DNA of 64,000 bases from positions 62,001 through 126,000 of the forward strand of contig CAVYPR010000002.1 of assembly GCA_963770505.1 (NCBI GenBank), in the 5' to 3' direction. A program made the position numbers and the translations under genes. Shown here in pieces: positions 42,585 to 51,986 of the stretch (positions are counted from its first letter, which is position 1; each line of letters begins with the position of its first letter). The stretch comes from CAVYPR01 sp963770505. Lineage in GTDB: Bacteria; Actinomycetota; Acidimicrobiia; Acidimicrobiales; RAAP-2. The notes beneath the pieces were generated by a model, which had not been told where the DNA came from, did not search any database, and saw only the letters and a program-made list of their open reading frames with translations.

Positions 42585-42732
42585 GTCGCTCTCCTCCCGG
42601 GTTTCGTCATCGGCCTCGGCGCCGGCCGTCGCCCACCGCCCTCGGTTGGGCACGGGGCGGGCGACGGCGGCTGCGACGCTAGTGCGTTCGATGGCCCGTG
42701 GTGCCGGGGCGGACCGCAATGCCGGGCCGTGC

Positions 42733-42738
42733 CATGCT
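42733..42738 (+). promoter_or_regulatory. -10-like element of the GH1 gene, leaderless spacing
   Basis: CATGCT, 6 bases, GTG 42745; no ribosome site precedes the start codon. Confidence 0.4.
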
Positions 42739-42744
42739 GTCGGC

Positions 42745-44241
42745 GTGACGACGGAATCAGGAGGGGGGCTGGTTCCCCCCGGCTTCTTGTTCGGGGTGGC
42801 CACGTCGGGGTTCCAGATCGAGGGCGGGTTCAACGGCCCCGACGAACCGGCCAACAACTGGATCAGGTGGGAGCGGGGCGGGCGGATCGAACCCTCGGGC
42901 ATCGCCTGCGACTTCTGGCGCCGCCCCGAGCAGGCGCTCGACCGTGCGGCGTGGCTCGGCTGCAACAGCTTCCGCCTGTCGGTGGAGTGGGCGCGCCTCG
43001 AGCCCACCGAGGGCGAGTTCGACGAGGCCGCGCTCGAGCACTACGAGGAGATCCTGGCCATGTGCGTCGAGCGCGGCATGGCCCCCATGGTGACCCTGCA
43101 CCACTTCACCCACCCGTGGTGGCTGGGCGAGGAGTTCTGGCTGACCCCGGGCTCCCCGGACCGCTTCGGCGACTACGTGGCCCGGGTGGTGCCCCGCCTG
43201 GCCAAGTACTGCCGCCACTGGGTGACGCTGAACGAGCCGAACATCGTGGCCCTCATGGGGTGGGTGGCCGGCGCCTGCCCCCCGGGACGCCGCGGGGCGG
43301 CGGCCGACGCCTGGGCCGTCGCCGACAACCTCCTCACCGCCCACGTGCTGGCCTACCGGGCCGTCCACGCCGTCCAACCCGAGGCCGAGGTGACCACCAA
43401 CACCAGCGCCTCCTCCCTCTACGACTACGACCGCCTCCTCACCGACCTGCTGTGCGCCCGCAGCATGGGCGTCGCCCGGGACGACCTCGACGACTGGGTG
43501 GACGAGCGACGGGCCCTGCACGACGCGGCCTTCCCGCCCAAGACCGCCGGCGAGCTGGCCCTGCGACGGCTGTTCGCCGCCGTCTCGCCGTACGGCACCA
43601 CACGGTCGGTCCCGGGCCTCTTGGGGGCGGCCCGTCCCCGACTGCGGAGCCCGTCGCCCCGCCGGGTCGTCGACGTCGTCTACGACGGCCCGGGCGACCG
43701 CGCCCTCGACGCCGTGGGCTTCGACTGGTACGACCCGGTGGCCAGCCACGCCATACGGATGCCGGGCCACCGCACCTCGGGGGGCCGGCGCAGCTGGGAC
43801 CCCTCCCAGGCGATGTGGGACGTCCCGTCCAACCCGGCCGGGCTGACCGCCTGGTGCCGGGACTCGCACTCCTTCTCCCCCCAGGTCCCGGTGTGGGTGG
43901 TGGAGAACGGCATGGTCACGAGGGTCCACAACGGCCGCGCCTACCCGCGCCTGGACAACATGGACCGCCCCCGCTACCTGCGCCAGCACCTGGGGGCGGT
44001 GGTCGACGCCCTGGACGAGGGGGTCCCGGTGACCGCCTACCTGCACTGGTCGCTGGTCGACAACTACGAGTGGGGCTCCTACGAGCCGCGCCTGGGGATC
44101 TTCGGCATCGACCGTGACCGCGGCTACGACGGCGTGCGCTGGCTGGAGACGGACGCCGACGGCAAGGACTCGGCCTCCACCTACCGCCGGCTCATCGCCG
44201 GCCTGCGAGACGGCGACCGATCGGTCCTCGAATCCGCCTGA
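42745..44241 (+). CDS. Glycoside hydrolase family 1 (beta-glucosidase-like)
   Basis: 498 residues. Opening FLFGVATSGFQIEGGFNGPD is the GH1 start motif; acid/base Glu164 is in VTLNEPNIVAL, nucleophile Glu387 in VWVVENGMVTR, and the C-terminal aglycone strand HWSLVDNYEWGSYEPRLGIF is typical. There is no signal peptide, so a cytosolic enzyme cleaving beta-linked sugars or glycosides. GTG 42745 is chosen for its leaderless -10 spacing and good N-terminus; it is divergent from the enoyl-CoA hydratase. Confidence 0.93.
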   Translation: MTTESGGGLVPPGFLFGVATSGFQIEGGFNGPDEPANNWIRWERGGRIEPSGIACDFWRRPEQALDRAAWLGCNSFRLSVEWARLEPTEGEFDEAALEHYEEILAMCVERGMAPMVTLHHFTHPWWLGEEFWLTPGSPDRFGDYVARVVPRLAKYCRHWVTLNEPNIVALMGWVAGACPPGRRGAAADAWAVADNLLTAHVLAYRAVHAVQPEAEVTTNTSASSLYDYDRLLTDLLCARSMGVARDDLDDWVDERRALHDAAFPPKTAGELALRRLFAAVSPYGTTRSVPGLLGAARPRLRSPSPRRVVDVVYDGPGDRALDAVGFDWYDPVASHAIRMPGHRTSGGRRSWDPSQAMWDVPSNPAGLTAWCRDSHSFSPQVPVWVVENGMVTRVHNGRAYPRLDNMDRPRYLRQHLGAVVDALDEGVPVTAYLHWSLVDNYEWGSYEPRLGIFGIDRDRGYDGVRWLETDADGKDSASTYRRLIAGLRDGDRSVLESA

Positions 44242-44265
44242 CGCCCGCCGGGCCGGCAGGCGTCA
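44239..44265 (+). terminator. Hairpin overlapping the GH1 stop codon
   Basis: TGACGCC (starting with the stop codon) pairs with GGCGTCA; an inner CCGG-G-CCGG can also pair. There is no T-run. Probable 3' end of the GH1 transcript. Confidence 0.45.
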
Positions 44266-44310
44266 CACGATCCTTAGCCTTCCTTCAGGAGAACGTCAGC
44301 GTCCGCCGCG

Positions 44311-44316
44311 CACAAT
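44311..44316 (+). promoter_or_regulatory. -10-like element of the DoxX-Rieske gene, leaderless spacing
   Basis: CACAAT, 6 bases, GTG 44323, without a ribosome site. Confidence 0.4.
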
Positions 44317-44322
44317 CGTGGC

Positions 44323-45604
44323 GTGCAACGGTCGCCGGACACCCCCCTCCCGCCGCGGCCCGAGCCCTCCCGGGCGCGCCGGGCGTTCCTGTCGCCGCCC
44401 CCTGGGGCCCCGTCCATGGCGGGCTGGGCCATCCTGCCGCTGCGCGCCTTCCTCGGGGTGACCTTCCTCTTCGCCGGCCTGCAGAAGCTGGCCAACCCCA
44501 ACTTCTTCAACCCCCAGAACCCGTCGGGCATCCAGGCCCAGCTCATCGCCTCCGAGCGCATCAGCCCGCTGCACGCGCTGTTGGGCCGCCTCCTCCACGT
44601 GGCCACGCCGGTCGGCGTGCTGATCGCTCTGGGCGAGGTGGCGGTGGGCACGGGGGCCCTCCTCGGGCTGTGGACCCGGCTGGCGGCCCTGGGCGGGATG
44701 GCGCTCTCCCTCCTCCTCTTCCTCACGGTGAGCCTGCACGCCTCCCCCTACTACACCGGCGCCGACATCGTCTTCCTCTTCGCCTGGACGCCGCTGGTGG
44801 CCGCCGGGGCGGGCGGAGTGCTCTCGCTCGACGCCGTGCTGGCCTCGCGGGCCCACGAGGAGGTCGGCCTCGGGACACCGACCCGGGTACCGGTCCGGTT
44901 CTCGGTGGTACAGGGGCTGTGCGGCAACTACCACGACGGCCGGTGCCGGGCCCGCTCGGGCGAGGCGTGCTCCCCGACGGGCTGCCCGTTCCTCGAGGAG
45001 CGTCCCGGGAGGGCCGAGCGCAGGGCGGCCACCGAGGTGCGTCGCCGCACGGTCGTCCTCGGGGCGGCGGCGGTCGGCGTGACGGCGGTGGCCGCGCTCT
45101 TCACCGCTGGGCTGGCCGCGGCCGTGGGCCGGCTCGTGGGCGGGGCGAAGCCGCCGACGGGCGCCGGCACGGCCACCCTCGGGCCGCCGTCGCGTTCCAC
45201 CACCACCACGCAGAGGGCGCCCTCGACCACCACACCCTCGGCCACCGCGCCATCGACCACCACCACCACCACCCCGCGCCGTCACGGAGCCGGCCGGCAC
45301 CGCCGTCGGCCCGGCGGCCGACGTCCCGGTCGGAGGGGCGGCCCGGTTCACCGACCCGGCCAGCGGAGACCCGGCCCTGGTGCTCCAACCCGAGCAGGGG
45401 AGGTTCGTGGCCTTCGACGCGGTCTGCCCCCACGCCGGGTGCACGGTCGGCTACTCCTCGGCCGCCCGCCTCATCGTCTGCCCCTGCCACGGCTCGCAGT
45501 TCGACCCGACAACCGGGGCGGTGGAGGTGGGGCCGGCCCCCCACGGGCTGGCCCGGATCCCCGTGACCAAGGGGAGCGACGGCCAGCTGTACGCGGACGG
45601 CTGA
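44323..45604 (+). CDS. DoxX-Rieske fusion membrane protein (frameshifted)
   Basis: Domain 1 (about 34-165) is DoxX, four helices starting AILPLRAFLGVTFLFAGLQK. A linker carries four cysteines (200, 208, 216, 221; GLCGNYHDGRCRARSG and EACSPTGC). Then RRRTVVLGAAAVGVTAVAAL, a twin-arginine-like membrane segment (about 240-265), a Thr/Ser/Pro linker, and a Rieske domain with CPHAGC and CPCHGS. The frame changes in the ACC repeat/CCCC region near 45,275; one base fewer joins PRAVTEPAGTAVGP to the Rieske part (about 426 residues in all). Likely a quinone-linked electron-transfer protein; partner unknown. Confidence 0.82.
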
Positions 45605-45615
45605 CCCGAGCCGGC

Positions 45616-45665
45616 GGTCGAGAAGGCCTGGGGTCGAGGAGGGCCGGCGGTCGAGGAGGGCCGGG
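45616..45665. repeat. 16-17 bp tandem repeat, three copies
   Basis: GGTCGAGGAGGGCCGGC (45632-45648) and GGTCGAGGAGGGCCGGG (45649-45665), preceded by a less exact copy at 45616-45631. It lies in the 90-base gap between two converging genes. Confidence 0.7.
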
Positions 45666-45694
45666 GCCGAGCGGCGTCGGCGGCCCGGGTCCTC

Positions 45695-46765
45695 TCAGGG
45701 AAGGGCGCGCAGCGCCCGGTCGTGGCCGACCAGGCGACGCCAGCGGTCCTCGACCTCCTGGACGAACCGCCGGCCCGAGGGGATGTGGGTGAGGACGTCG
45801 GCCTGTCCCTGCGGCCGGGCCAGCATCCACGAGTGGCCGCCGGGCACCCACTGGACCGTGGTGCGGGCGCAGTCGGCGAACTCGGCGGCGGCGGCGGCGG
45901 TGGACACCCGGTCGAAGCAGCCCCACTCGGCCAGGATCGGCATGGCCTGGGCGGCCAGCCGGCGTACCTCGGGCCGCAGGTCGGTGGCCATGAGCATCCC
46001 GCCGATGGGCATGGTGCGGCCGATCGAGCGCACGTTGCGACGGACGTCGGGAATGACCGAGCGCATGGTCGACGACATCCGCCCGATGAACAGGTCCGGG
46101 GTGTCGGCCAGGATGGCGGCCATCATGTCGACGAAGGGCGCCAGGTCCGGGACGAAGGCCGCCAGGACCGAGGGCAGCACCCCGTGGCGCTCCTTCCAGG
46201 CCGGGGTGGCGACCCCGTCGCGGTAGATGACGCCCAGCGTCCGGCGGGGGTGATCGTGGGCGTACTGCACCGCCACCGCCCCGCCCATCGAGTGGCCCAG
46301 GACGACGGCCGGGCCGGCCCCCACGTGGTCGAGCAGGAGGTCGATGTGCTCGGCCAGGATCTCCATCGACACCTGGTTCCAACCGAGGGGGTCGCTGCCC
46401 CCGAAGCCCGGGAGGCTGGGGTTGACCACCCGCCACCCCATGGCGTGGGCCAGCCGGGCGCTCTCCCGCCAGTACATGCCGCCGCCGGCGAAGTAGCCGT
46501 GGATGTTGACCGCCCAAATCGGCTCGCTGCCGGGCCCCTCGGGGCCGTGGGCTTCCTCGTTGTCCGAGACGGCGAAACGGAACCGCCGCCCGCCCACCCG
46601 CAGGGTGCCGGCGGCCATCCGGATCTCCGGCGTCCGCAGCACGTTGCGCCGGTAGCGCCGCCGCACGGCGCCGACCGTCCGGGTGCCGAGCGGCCCGCGC
46701 CCGGCCCCTCTCTCGGGGGTCTCGTGGCCGGTCCGTTCCGGCCTCGCTGCGGCTGACGCGACCAT
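45695..46765 (-). CDS. Alpha/beta-fold hydrolase
   Basis: 356 residues. Oxyanion region AVNIHGYFAGGGMYW, nucleophile elbow VVLGHSMGGAVAVQYA (Ser), acid region ILAEWGCFDRVST and catalytic histidine VPGGHSWML make a complete triad. The basic N-terminus and long cap suggest a lipid- or ester-hydrolase; the substrate is unknown. ATG 46765 follows a TAGCGT -10 by 9 bases, hence is preferred to TTG 46774. Confidence 0.85.
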   Translation of the reverse strand: MVASAAARPERTGHETPERGAGRGPLGTRTVGAVRRRYRRNVLRTPEIRMAAGTLRVGGRRFRFAVSDNEEAHGPEGPGSEPIWAVNIHGYFAGGGMYWRESARLAHAMGWRVVNPSLPGFGGSDPLGWNQVSMEILAEHIDLLLDHVGAGPAVVLGHSMGGAVAVQYAHDHPRRTLGVIYRDGVATPAWKERHGVLPSVLAAFVPDLAPFVDMMAAILADTPDLFIGRMSSTMRSVIPDVRRNVRSIGRTMPIGGMLMATDLRPEVRRLAAQAMPILAEWGCFDRVSTAAAAAEFADCARTTVQWVPGGHSWMLARPQGQADVLTHIPSGRRFVQEVEDRWRRLVGHDRALRALP

Positions 46766-46774
46766 CGTTCGCAA

Positions 46775-46780
46775 ACGCTA
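46775..46780 (-). promoter_or_regulatory. -10 element TAGCGT of the alpha/beta hydrolase gene
   Basis: TAGCGT on the minus strand, 9 bases before ATG 46765: a near-leaderless promoter. Confidence 0.4.
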
Positions 46781-46872
46781 GCTCAGCGCGAGCGCCCGGC
46801 CGTGGCGGGCGGCTGGGTAAGGTCCAGCTCGAAGAGGGGCCCGGGAGCCGGGCCCGGCGATCGGAGGGAGCG

Positions 46873-47382
46873 ATGCACACCAACGACCTGCTGGTCGACG
46901 CCTTCCAGCGCGTGCGCGACGGCGTCCACCCGGTGGTCCAGGGGCTGACGCCCGAGCAGCTGACCGCTCGCCTCAACGGCCACGCCAACTCCATCGCCTG
47001 GCTCGTCTGGCACCTGGCGAGGGTGCAGGACCACCACGTGTCCGACGCCGCCGGCACCGAGCAGGTCTGGACGGCCGGGGGCTTCGAGCAGCGGTTCGGG
47101 CTGCCCTTCGAACCCGGGGCCACCGGCTACGGCCACGGCCCGAAGGACGTGGCCGCCGTGAAGGTGGCCTCCGGGGGACTCCTCATCGACTACTACGAGG
47201 CCGTGCACCGGGCCACCCTGCGGTTCGTCGAGGGGTTGACCGACGCCGACCTGGACCGGGTGGTCGACCCCTCGTGGGACCCCCCCGTCACCCTCGGCGT
47301 GCGCCTGGTGAGCGTGATCGACGACGACCTCGAGCACGTGGGCCAGGCCGCCTTCGTCCGCGGCCTCCTGGAGCAGGCCTGA
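46873..47382 (+). CDS. DinB/DUF664-family protein
   Basis: 169 residues, four-helix DinB-like fold: NDLLVDAFQRVRDGVHPVVQ, ANSIAWLVWHLARVQDHHVS (with metal-type histidines), YYEAVHRATLRFVEGLTDAD and a third histidine in VIDDDLEHVGQAAFVRGL. DinB-like proteins of Actinobacteria include mycothiol-dependent transferases, but the cofactor cannot be read from sequence. ATG 46873 has GGAGGGAG before it; TAAGGT at 46818-46823 is a -10 candidate. Divergent from the alpha/beta hydrolase. Confidence 0.85.
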   Translation: MHTNDLLVDAFQRVRDGVHPVVQGLTPEQLTARLNGHANSIAWLVWHLARVQDHHVSDAAGTEQVWTAGGFEQRFGLPFEPGATGYGHGPKDVAAVKVASGGLLIDYYEAVHRATLRFVEGLTDADLDRVVDPSWDPPVTLGVRLVSVIDDDLEHVGQAAFVRGLLEQA

Positions 47383-47572
47383 ACCTCCCCGGGTAGCCTC
47401 GCCCCCCTGTGCCCGGGGCAGGCGAGGCGGCCGCGAGGCTGGCCATGAGGACCAGGCTGCTGCTTCGTGGCGTGGGGGAGCTCGGCCCCTCCACCACCGG
47501 GGCCATCGTCACCAGCAGCGCCCGCATGGCCTCGCGCCGCCGGCGCGACCGGCGGGCCGAGGGGGGGCGGCG

Positions 47573-50031
47573 GTGGCCCGGGGACCGGGCCCCCTGCTCT
47601 CCGCCGAGCCGCTCACGGCCCCCGGCGACGAGTCCGGCCCGCTCGGGGTGTGCTGCCGGTTCGCCGAGGCCGACCTCGAGGTGCGGTTCCTCGCCGACGA
47701 CATCGTCCGCCTCACCTGGGGGCCGGGGGAGCCCCCGATCCCCTGGGCCCTGGCCCAGCCGACCGCCGACCACCGTCCCAGCTCGGTGGTCGAGGTGACG
47801 GCGGGGACCCCTCCGGCCACGCCGGTCCGCGCCGCCACCCCCGAGCTCAGCGTCGAGGTCACCGGCGAGGGGTGGGTGTCGTTCCGGGGCCGCGACGACA
47901 GGCTGCTGCGCCGGGAGCTGCCGCCGCTGCGGCGCGGGGCGGCGCGCACGGCGCGCTTCGAGCTGCGCCCCGGCGAGCGGGTGGCCGGCCTGGGCGAGCA
48001 GGCGTCGCCGGTCACACTGCGCGGGACCACCCACCGGCTGTGGAACCGGGACCCCGGCGGGGCCTGGGGCCCCGGGGACGACCCCCTCTACCTGTGCGTG
48101 CCGGTGCTCCTCGGCCTCCACCCCGACGGTGACGTGCTGGCCTTCTTCGAGAACCCCCACGAGGCGACGGTCCGCGTCGACGGCGCCGCCCCGGTCGCCG
48201 CCCAGGCCCGGGTCGAGCTCACCTTCCGCGGCGGCACCGACCGCCACTACGTGGCCGCCGGGACGCTGCCGCGGCTCCTCGAGCGCTACAGCTGGCTGAC
48301 CGGCCGCCCGACGCTCCCGCCCCGCTGGTCGCTCGGCTTCCACCAGTGCCGCTGGGGCTACCGCAGCCAGGGCGAGGTCCGCGACGTGGCCGACGGCTTC
48401 GCCCGGGAGGGGCTGCCGCTCAGCGCCGTCCACCTCGACATCGACCACATGGACGGCTACCGGGTCTTCACCGCTGACCCGGTCCGGTTCGGCGACCTCG
48501 AAGGGCTCTGCGGGGACCTCGAGGCCCGCGGCACCCGGGTGGTGACGATCGTGGACCCCGCCGTCAAGGCCGACGAGTCCTTCGAGGTCTTCCGCCAGGG
48601 TCGAGACGACGGGCGGTTCCTCAAAGACGCCGACGGCCGCCCCCTGCTGGGGGTGGTCTGGCCGGGACGAGCCGCCTTCCCCGACTTCACCGACCCGGCC
48701 ACCCGCGAGTGGTGGGCCGGCCTCTACAAGGGGCTGCTCGACGCCGGGGTGTCGGGGGTCTGGCACGACATGAACGAGCCCACGTCCATCGCCCTGTGGG
48801 GCGACCGGACGTTGCCCCCCGGCACCCGGCACGTCGCCGAGGGCCGCGGGGGCGACCACCGCCAGTGCCACAACGTCTACGGACTCCTGATGGACCGGGC
48901 CGGCTTCGAGGCGCAGGCCGCCGGGCGCCCGGACCGGCGCCCGTGGCTGCTGTCGCGCTCGGGTTGGGCCGGGCTGCAGCGCTGGGCCTGGTGCTGGACG
49001 GCCGACGTCGAGGCGACCTGGGAGGGGCTCCGCCAGCAGGTCGCCACCACGATCGGCCTGGGGCTCTCGGGCATCGCCTACACCGGGTCCGACACCGGCG
49101 GGTTCAACGGGGCCCCCGGCCCCGAGCTCTTCCTGCGCTGGCTGGAGCTGGCGGTCCTCATGCCCTTCTGCCGCACCCACTCGGTGACCGGGGCCCCGCC
49201 CCGCGAGCCCTGGCGGTGGCCCGAGCCCTACCGCACCGCCGTGGGCCGGCTGGTCCGCTTCCGCTACCGCCTCCTCCCCTACCTCTACACCCTGGCCCAC
49301 GAGGCCAGCCGCACCGGCCACCCCTTCGTGCGCCCGCTGTCCTGGCCCGACGGGCGGGGCCCGGCCCCCGCCGGGGCCGACGACCGGCTGTGGTCGTCCG
49401 ACGACGCCTACCTCCTGGGCGACGCCCTCCTCGTGGCGCCGGCCACCCGGGAGGGCTGCGGGGCGCGCCCGGTGCCGCTCCCGGCCGGCGAGTGGTTCCG
49501 CTGGCGGGCGTTGCCCCCCATGGAGGGGGGGACGGGGCCGGGCTCGACACGGTGGAGCGGCTGGTCGGGACACAGACGGTCGAGCTCGACACGCCGCCCG
49601 GCCAGCCGCTGGTGCTGGTGCGGGCGGGCACCGTGCTGCCCCTCGACGACGGGTGGGCCGCCGACGGGCCCCCCGACGACGGGCGGTTGGCCCCCGGCCA
49701 CGGCCCCCGGCGGCCCGCCGTCCACTGCTTCGCCTCGGCCGGGGGAGTGGCGGCCGGCGGCTCCTACGACGACGCCGGCGACGGCCACGGCCCCGGCCGG
49801 GTCGACCGGTTCAACCTGGCCGCCGGCCCCTCGGGGCCGGTGCTGCGCTGGGGGCGCGACGGCGCCTACCCCGCGCCCGGGCGGCTGCGGGTGGTGGTCC
49901 ACGGGCTGTCCGCCACCCGGGCGATGGCCGACGGGTTCGAGGTGGAGGCGACCGTGTGGCGTGACGACCGGGGCCAGGCGACGACGTCGGTCGACTGCCG
50001 GACCTTCGACGAGCTTCGCTTCGAGTTCTAG
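47573..50031 (+). CDS. Glycoside hydrolase family 31 (alpha-glucosidase-like; frameshifted in a G-run)
   Basis: About 819 residues when repaired. N-terminal beta-sandwich (to about 240), then the barrel with LPPRWSLGFHQCRWGYRSQG, nucleophile Asp399 in GVWHDMNEPTS, and acid/base Asp507 in YTGSDTGGFNG, then C-terminal beta domains. Frame 2 is open to EWFRWRALPPMEGG; at the seven G bases 49525-49531 it shifts, and LDTVERLVGTQTVELDTPPG continues in frame 1 to TAG 50031. Eight Gs restore it. No signal peptide: intracellular alpha-glucan or oligosaccharide use. GTG 47573 is an uncertain start. Confidence 0.9.
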
Positions 50032-50036
50032 GGGCC

Positions 50037-50831
50037 TCAGGTCACGTCGCGCCGGAAGGTGGTGAAGTAGCCGATCACCGCCATGCCCACCCCCCAGGCC
50101 AGCAGGGCCAGCCCCCCCGCCCACCAGCTGAGCAGCGGTCCCTCGCCGCCGTTGCCCCGCGAGCCGTTGAGGCCCCCGGCCAGCGCGGCGGTCGAGCGCG
50201 AGGGGAACCAGTTGAGGTCGGCGTGGAAGATGAGGTGCACGAGGAGCACGATGAGCGGCTCGAGCACGATGGTGAGGGCGAGGGCGAAGATGACCGCCCC
50301 CACCTGGTTGCGCAAGAGGGTCCCGATGCCCATGCCGAAGACGGCCAGCAGGGCGTAGGCACCGAGCAGCCCCGGCACCACCGGGCCGACCTGGCGCAGG
50401 AGTGTGGACACGATGCCACCCTCGGCCACGAAGAGCGGGATGCCGAGCGCCGCCACCACGGCCAGGCTGATCAGCCCGAGCACCAGGCCCCAGATCGCCG
50501 AGGCGAAGACCTTGGCCACCAGCACCTCCTCGCGGCGCGGGGTGACCAGCAGGGTCGCGGTCAGGAGCCTCTGGCGGTACTCGGTGGTGATGCACAGCAC
50601 GCCGAGCACCGGGGCGAGGAGCACGCCCGGGCTGTAGCCGGCCCCGACGAGCTCGCGCAGGTGGTGCACGGAGGTGGGGGCGGTGAAGACGGTGTGGCCG
50701 GGGGTCGAGGTGACGAAGAACGTGGGGATGATCCCGAAGAGGCCCGTCAGCAGCACGGTGACGCCGAAGAGGATCCACAGCCCCGGCGTCGTCCGCATCT
50801 TGAACAGCTCGGCCCGCAGGGTGCGGATCAC
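50037..50831 (-). CDS. ABC-2 type transporter permease
   Basis: 264 residues with six hydrophobic segments: LWILFGVTVLLTGLFGIIPT, YSPGVLLAPVLGVLCITT, AIWGLVLGLISLAVVAALG, GAYALLAVFGMGIGTLLRN, IFALALTIVLEPLIVLL and LLAWGVGMAVIGYFTTF. ITTEYRQRLLTATLLVTPRR is the characteristic cytosolic loop of ABC-2 export permeases. GTG 50831 overlaps the stop of the ATPase gene (GTGA), so the two are one operon; a longer frame upstream is the shifted C-terminus of the ATPase gene. Substrate unknown. Confidence 0.87.
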   Translation of the reverse strand: MIRTLRAELFKMRTTPGLWILFGVTVLLTGLFGIIPTFFVTSTPGHTVFTAPTSVHHLRELVGAGYSPGVLLAPVLGVLCITTEYRQRLLTATLLVTPRREEVLVAKVFASAIWGLVLGLISLAVVAALGIPLFVAEGGIVSTLLRQVGPVVPGLLGAYALLAVFGMGIGTLLRNQVGAVIFALALTIVLEPLIVLLVHLIFHADLNWFPSRSTAALAGGLNGSRGNGGEGPLLSWWAGGLALLAWGVGMAVIGYFTTFRRDVT

Positions 50832-51949
50832 GAGGGGCCACCCCCGCCCTGAGGCCCGGCCGGGGGCGGCCAGACCGGGGTCGGTGGCCATCCCGGAGGC
50901 GGCGGCGGGGGCGGCACGGTCGCTGGATTTCCCGGCGGTGCCCCGGCGGGCGGTGCCCCCTGGCCGCCGGTGGGCGGCGGTGCCCACGGACCGCCGGTGG
51001 GCGGCGGTGCCCACGGGCCGGGCGAGCCGGGCTGGGCGCCGTAAGGGGTGGTGAGCGAGAGGAAGAGGGCCTCGAGGTCCTGGCTCTCCTGGACGAGCTC
51101 GTAGACGACGAGCCGGTTGGAGGCCAGCACCGGGCCGAGCTGCTCGGGCGTGGCCCCGTCGACCACCACCACGTCGGCCGCCAGCCGGCGCGGGGACAAC
51201 CCCATCTGGTGGACCAGGGCCAGCAGGCGGTCCGGCTCGGGGGTGCGCACCCGCATCGAGGACCTGCTCTGGGCGACGAGCGAGGAGAGCGGGCCCTGGG
51301 CCCGCAGCACGCCCTGGGAGAGGATCACCACGTCGTCGACCGTCTGGGCCATCTCGGCCAGGAGGTGGGAGGAGACCAGCACGGTCCTCCCCTCGCGGGC
51401 CAGGTGCCGGAGGAACTCGCGCAGCCAGGCGATCCCCTGGGGGTCGAGGCCGTTGGACGGCTCGTCGAGGATGAGGACGCCGGGGTCGCCCAGGAGCGCC
51501 CCGGCCAGCTCGAGCCGCTGCCGCATCCCCGTCGAGAAGCCGCCCACCCTGCGGCGGGCGTCGCCGGCCAGGCCGACGAGGTCGAGCACCTCGTCGATGC
51601 GGGAGAACTCGATGCCCGCGGCCAAGGCGATCATCTTCAGGTGGTTGCGGGCGCGGCGGGCGGGGTGGAAGCTCGTGGCCTCGAGCACGGCGCCGACCCG
51701 GCGGGTGGGCGCGGGCAGGTCGCGGTAGGCGACGCCGTCGATGGTGGCCGCACCCGAGGTCGCGTTCACCAGCCCGAGCAGCATGCGCAGGGTGGTGGTC
51801 TTGCCGGCCCCGTTGGGCCCGAGGAAGCCCGTCACCCGCCCGGGGACGACCGTGAACGAGACGTCCTGGACGGCGACCACCGAGCCGAACCTCTTGGTGA
51901 GACCGCGGACCTCGATCGCCCCGCCGGCCGGTGGGTGGGCGGCGGTCAC
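50828..51949 (-). CDS. ABC transporter ATP-binding protein with Pro/Gly-rich tail
   Basis: 373 residues. Walker A FLGPNGAGKTTTLRMLLGL, signature FSTGMRQRLELAGALLG, Walker B VLILDEPSNGLDP and the switch VLVSSHLLAEM make a complete ABC ATPase (residues about 10-225), followed by the extra domain common in DrrA/CcmA-like exporters. The last 65 residues are a Pro/Gly/Trp-rich low-complexity tail containing (GPWAPPPTG)2. GTG 51949 is 6 bases from a TAGGGT -10, leaderless. Pairs with the ABC-2 permease, probably an export system. Confidence 0.92.
   Translation of the reverse strand: MTAAHPPAGGAIEVRGLTKRFGSVVAVQDVSFTVVPGRVTGFLGPNGAGKTTTLRMLLGLVNATSGAATIDGVAYRDLPAPTRRVGAVLEATSFHPARRARNHLKMIALAAGIEFSRIDEVLDLVGLAGDARRRVGGFSTGMRQRLELAGALLGDPGVLILDEPSNGLDPQGIAWLREFLRHLAREGRTVLVSSHLLAEMAQTVDDVVILSQGVLRAQGPLSSLVAQSRSSMRVRTPEPDRLLALVHQMGLSPRRLAADVVVVDGATPEQLGPVLASNRLVVYELVQESQDLEALFLSLTTPYGAQPGSPGPWAPPPTGGPWAPPPTGGQGAPPAGAPPGNPATVPPPPPPPGWPPTPVWPPPAGPQGGGGPS
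50964..51017 (-). repeat. 27-bp tandem repeat in the ABC ATPase tail
   Basis: Two copies (50964-50990 and 50991-51017), identical except the last base, encode the nine-residue GPWAPPPTG unit twice. Confidence 0.8.
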
Positions 51950-51955
51950 CGCGGC

Positions 51956-51961
51956 ACCCTA
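51956..51961 (-). promoter_or_regulatory. -10 element TAGGGT of the ABC operon, leaderless spacing
   Basis: TAGGGT on the minus strand, 6 bases before GTG 51949; no ribosome site. Confidence 0.5.
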
Positions 51962-51986
51962 CCCCCGCCGCGGTCCCGCCGGAGGG

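Noticed and set aside
47409..47572. Short frame before the GH31 gene that could join it if a G-run (about 47,566) were one base longer
   Set aside because: GH31 does not need these residues, which are Arg-rich and lack a signal peptide; the evidence is too thin to extend the gene.
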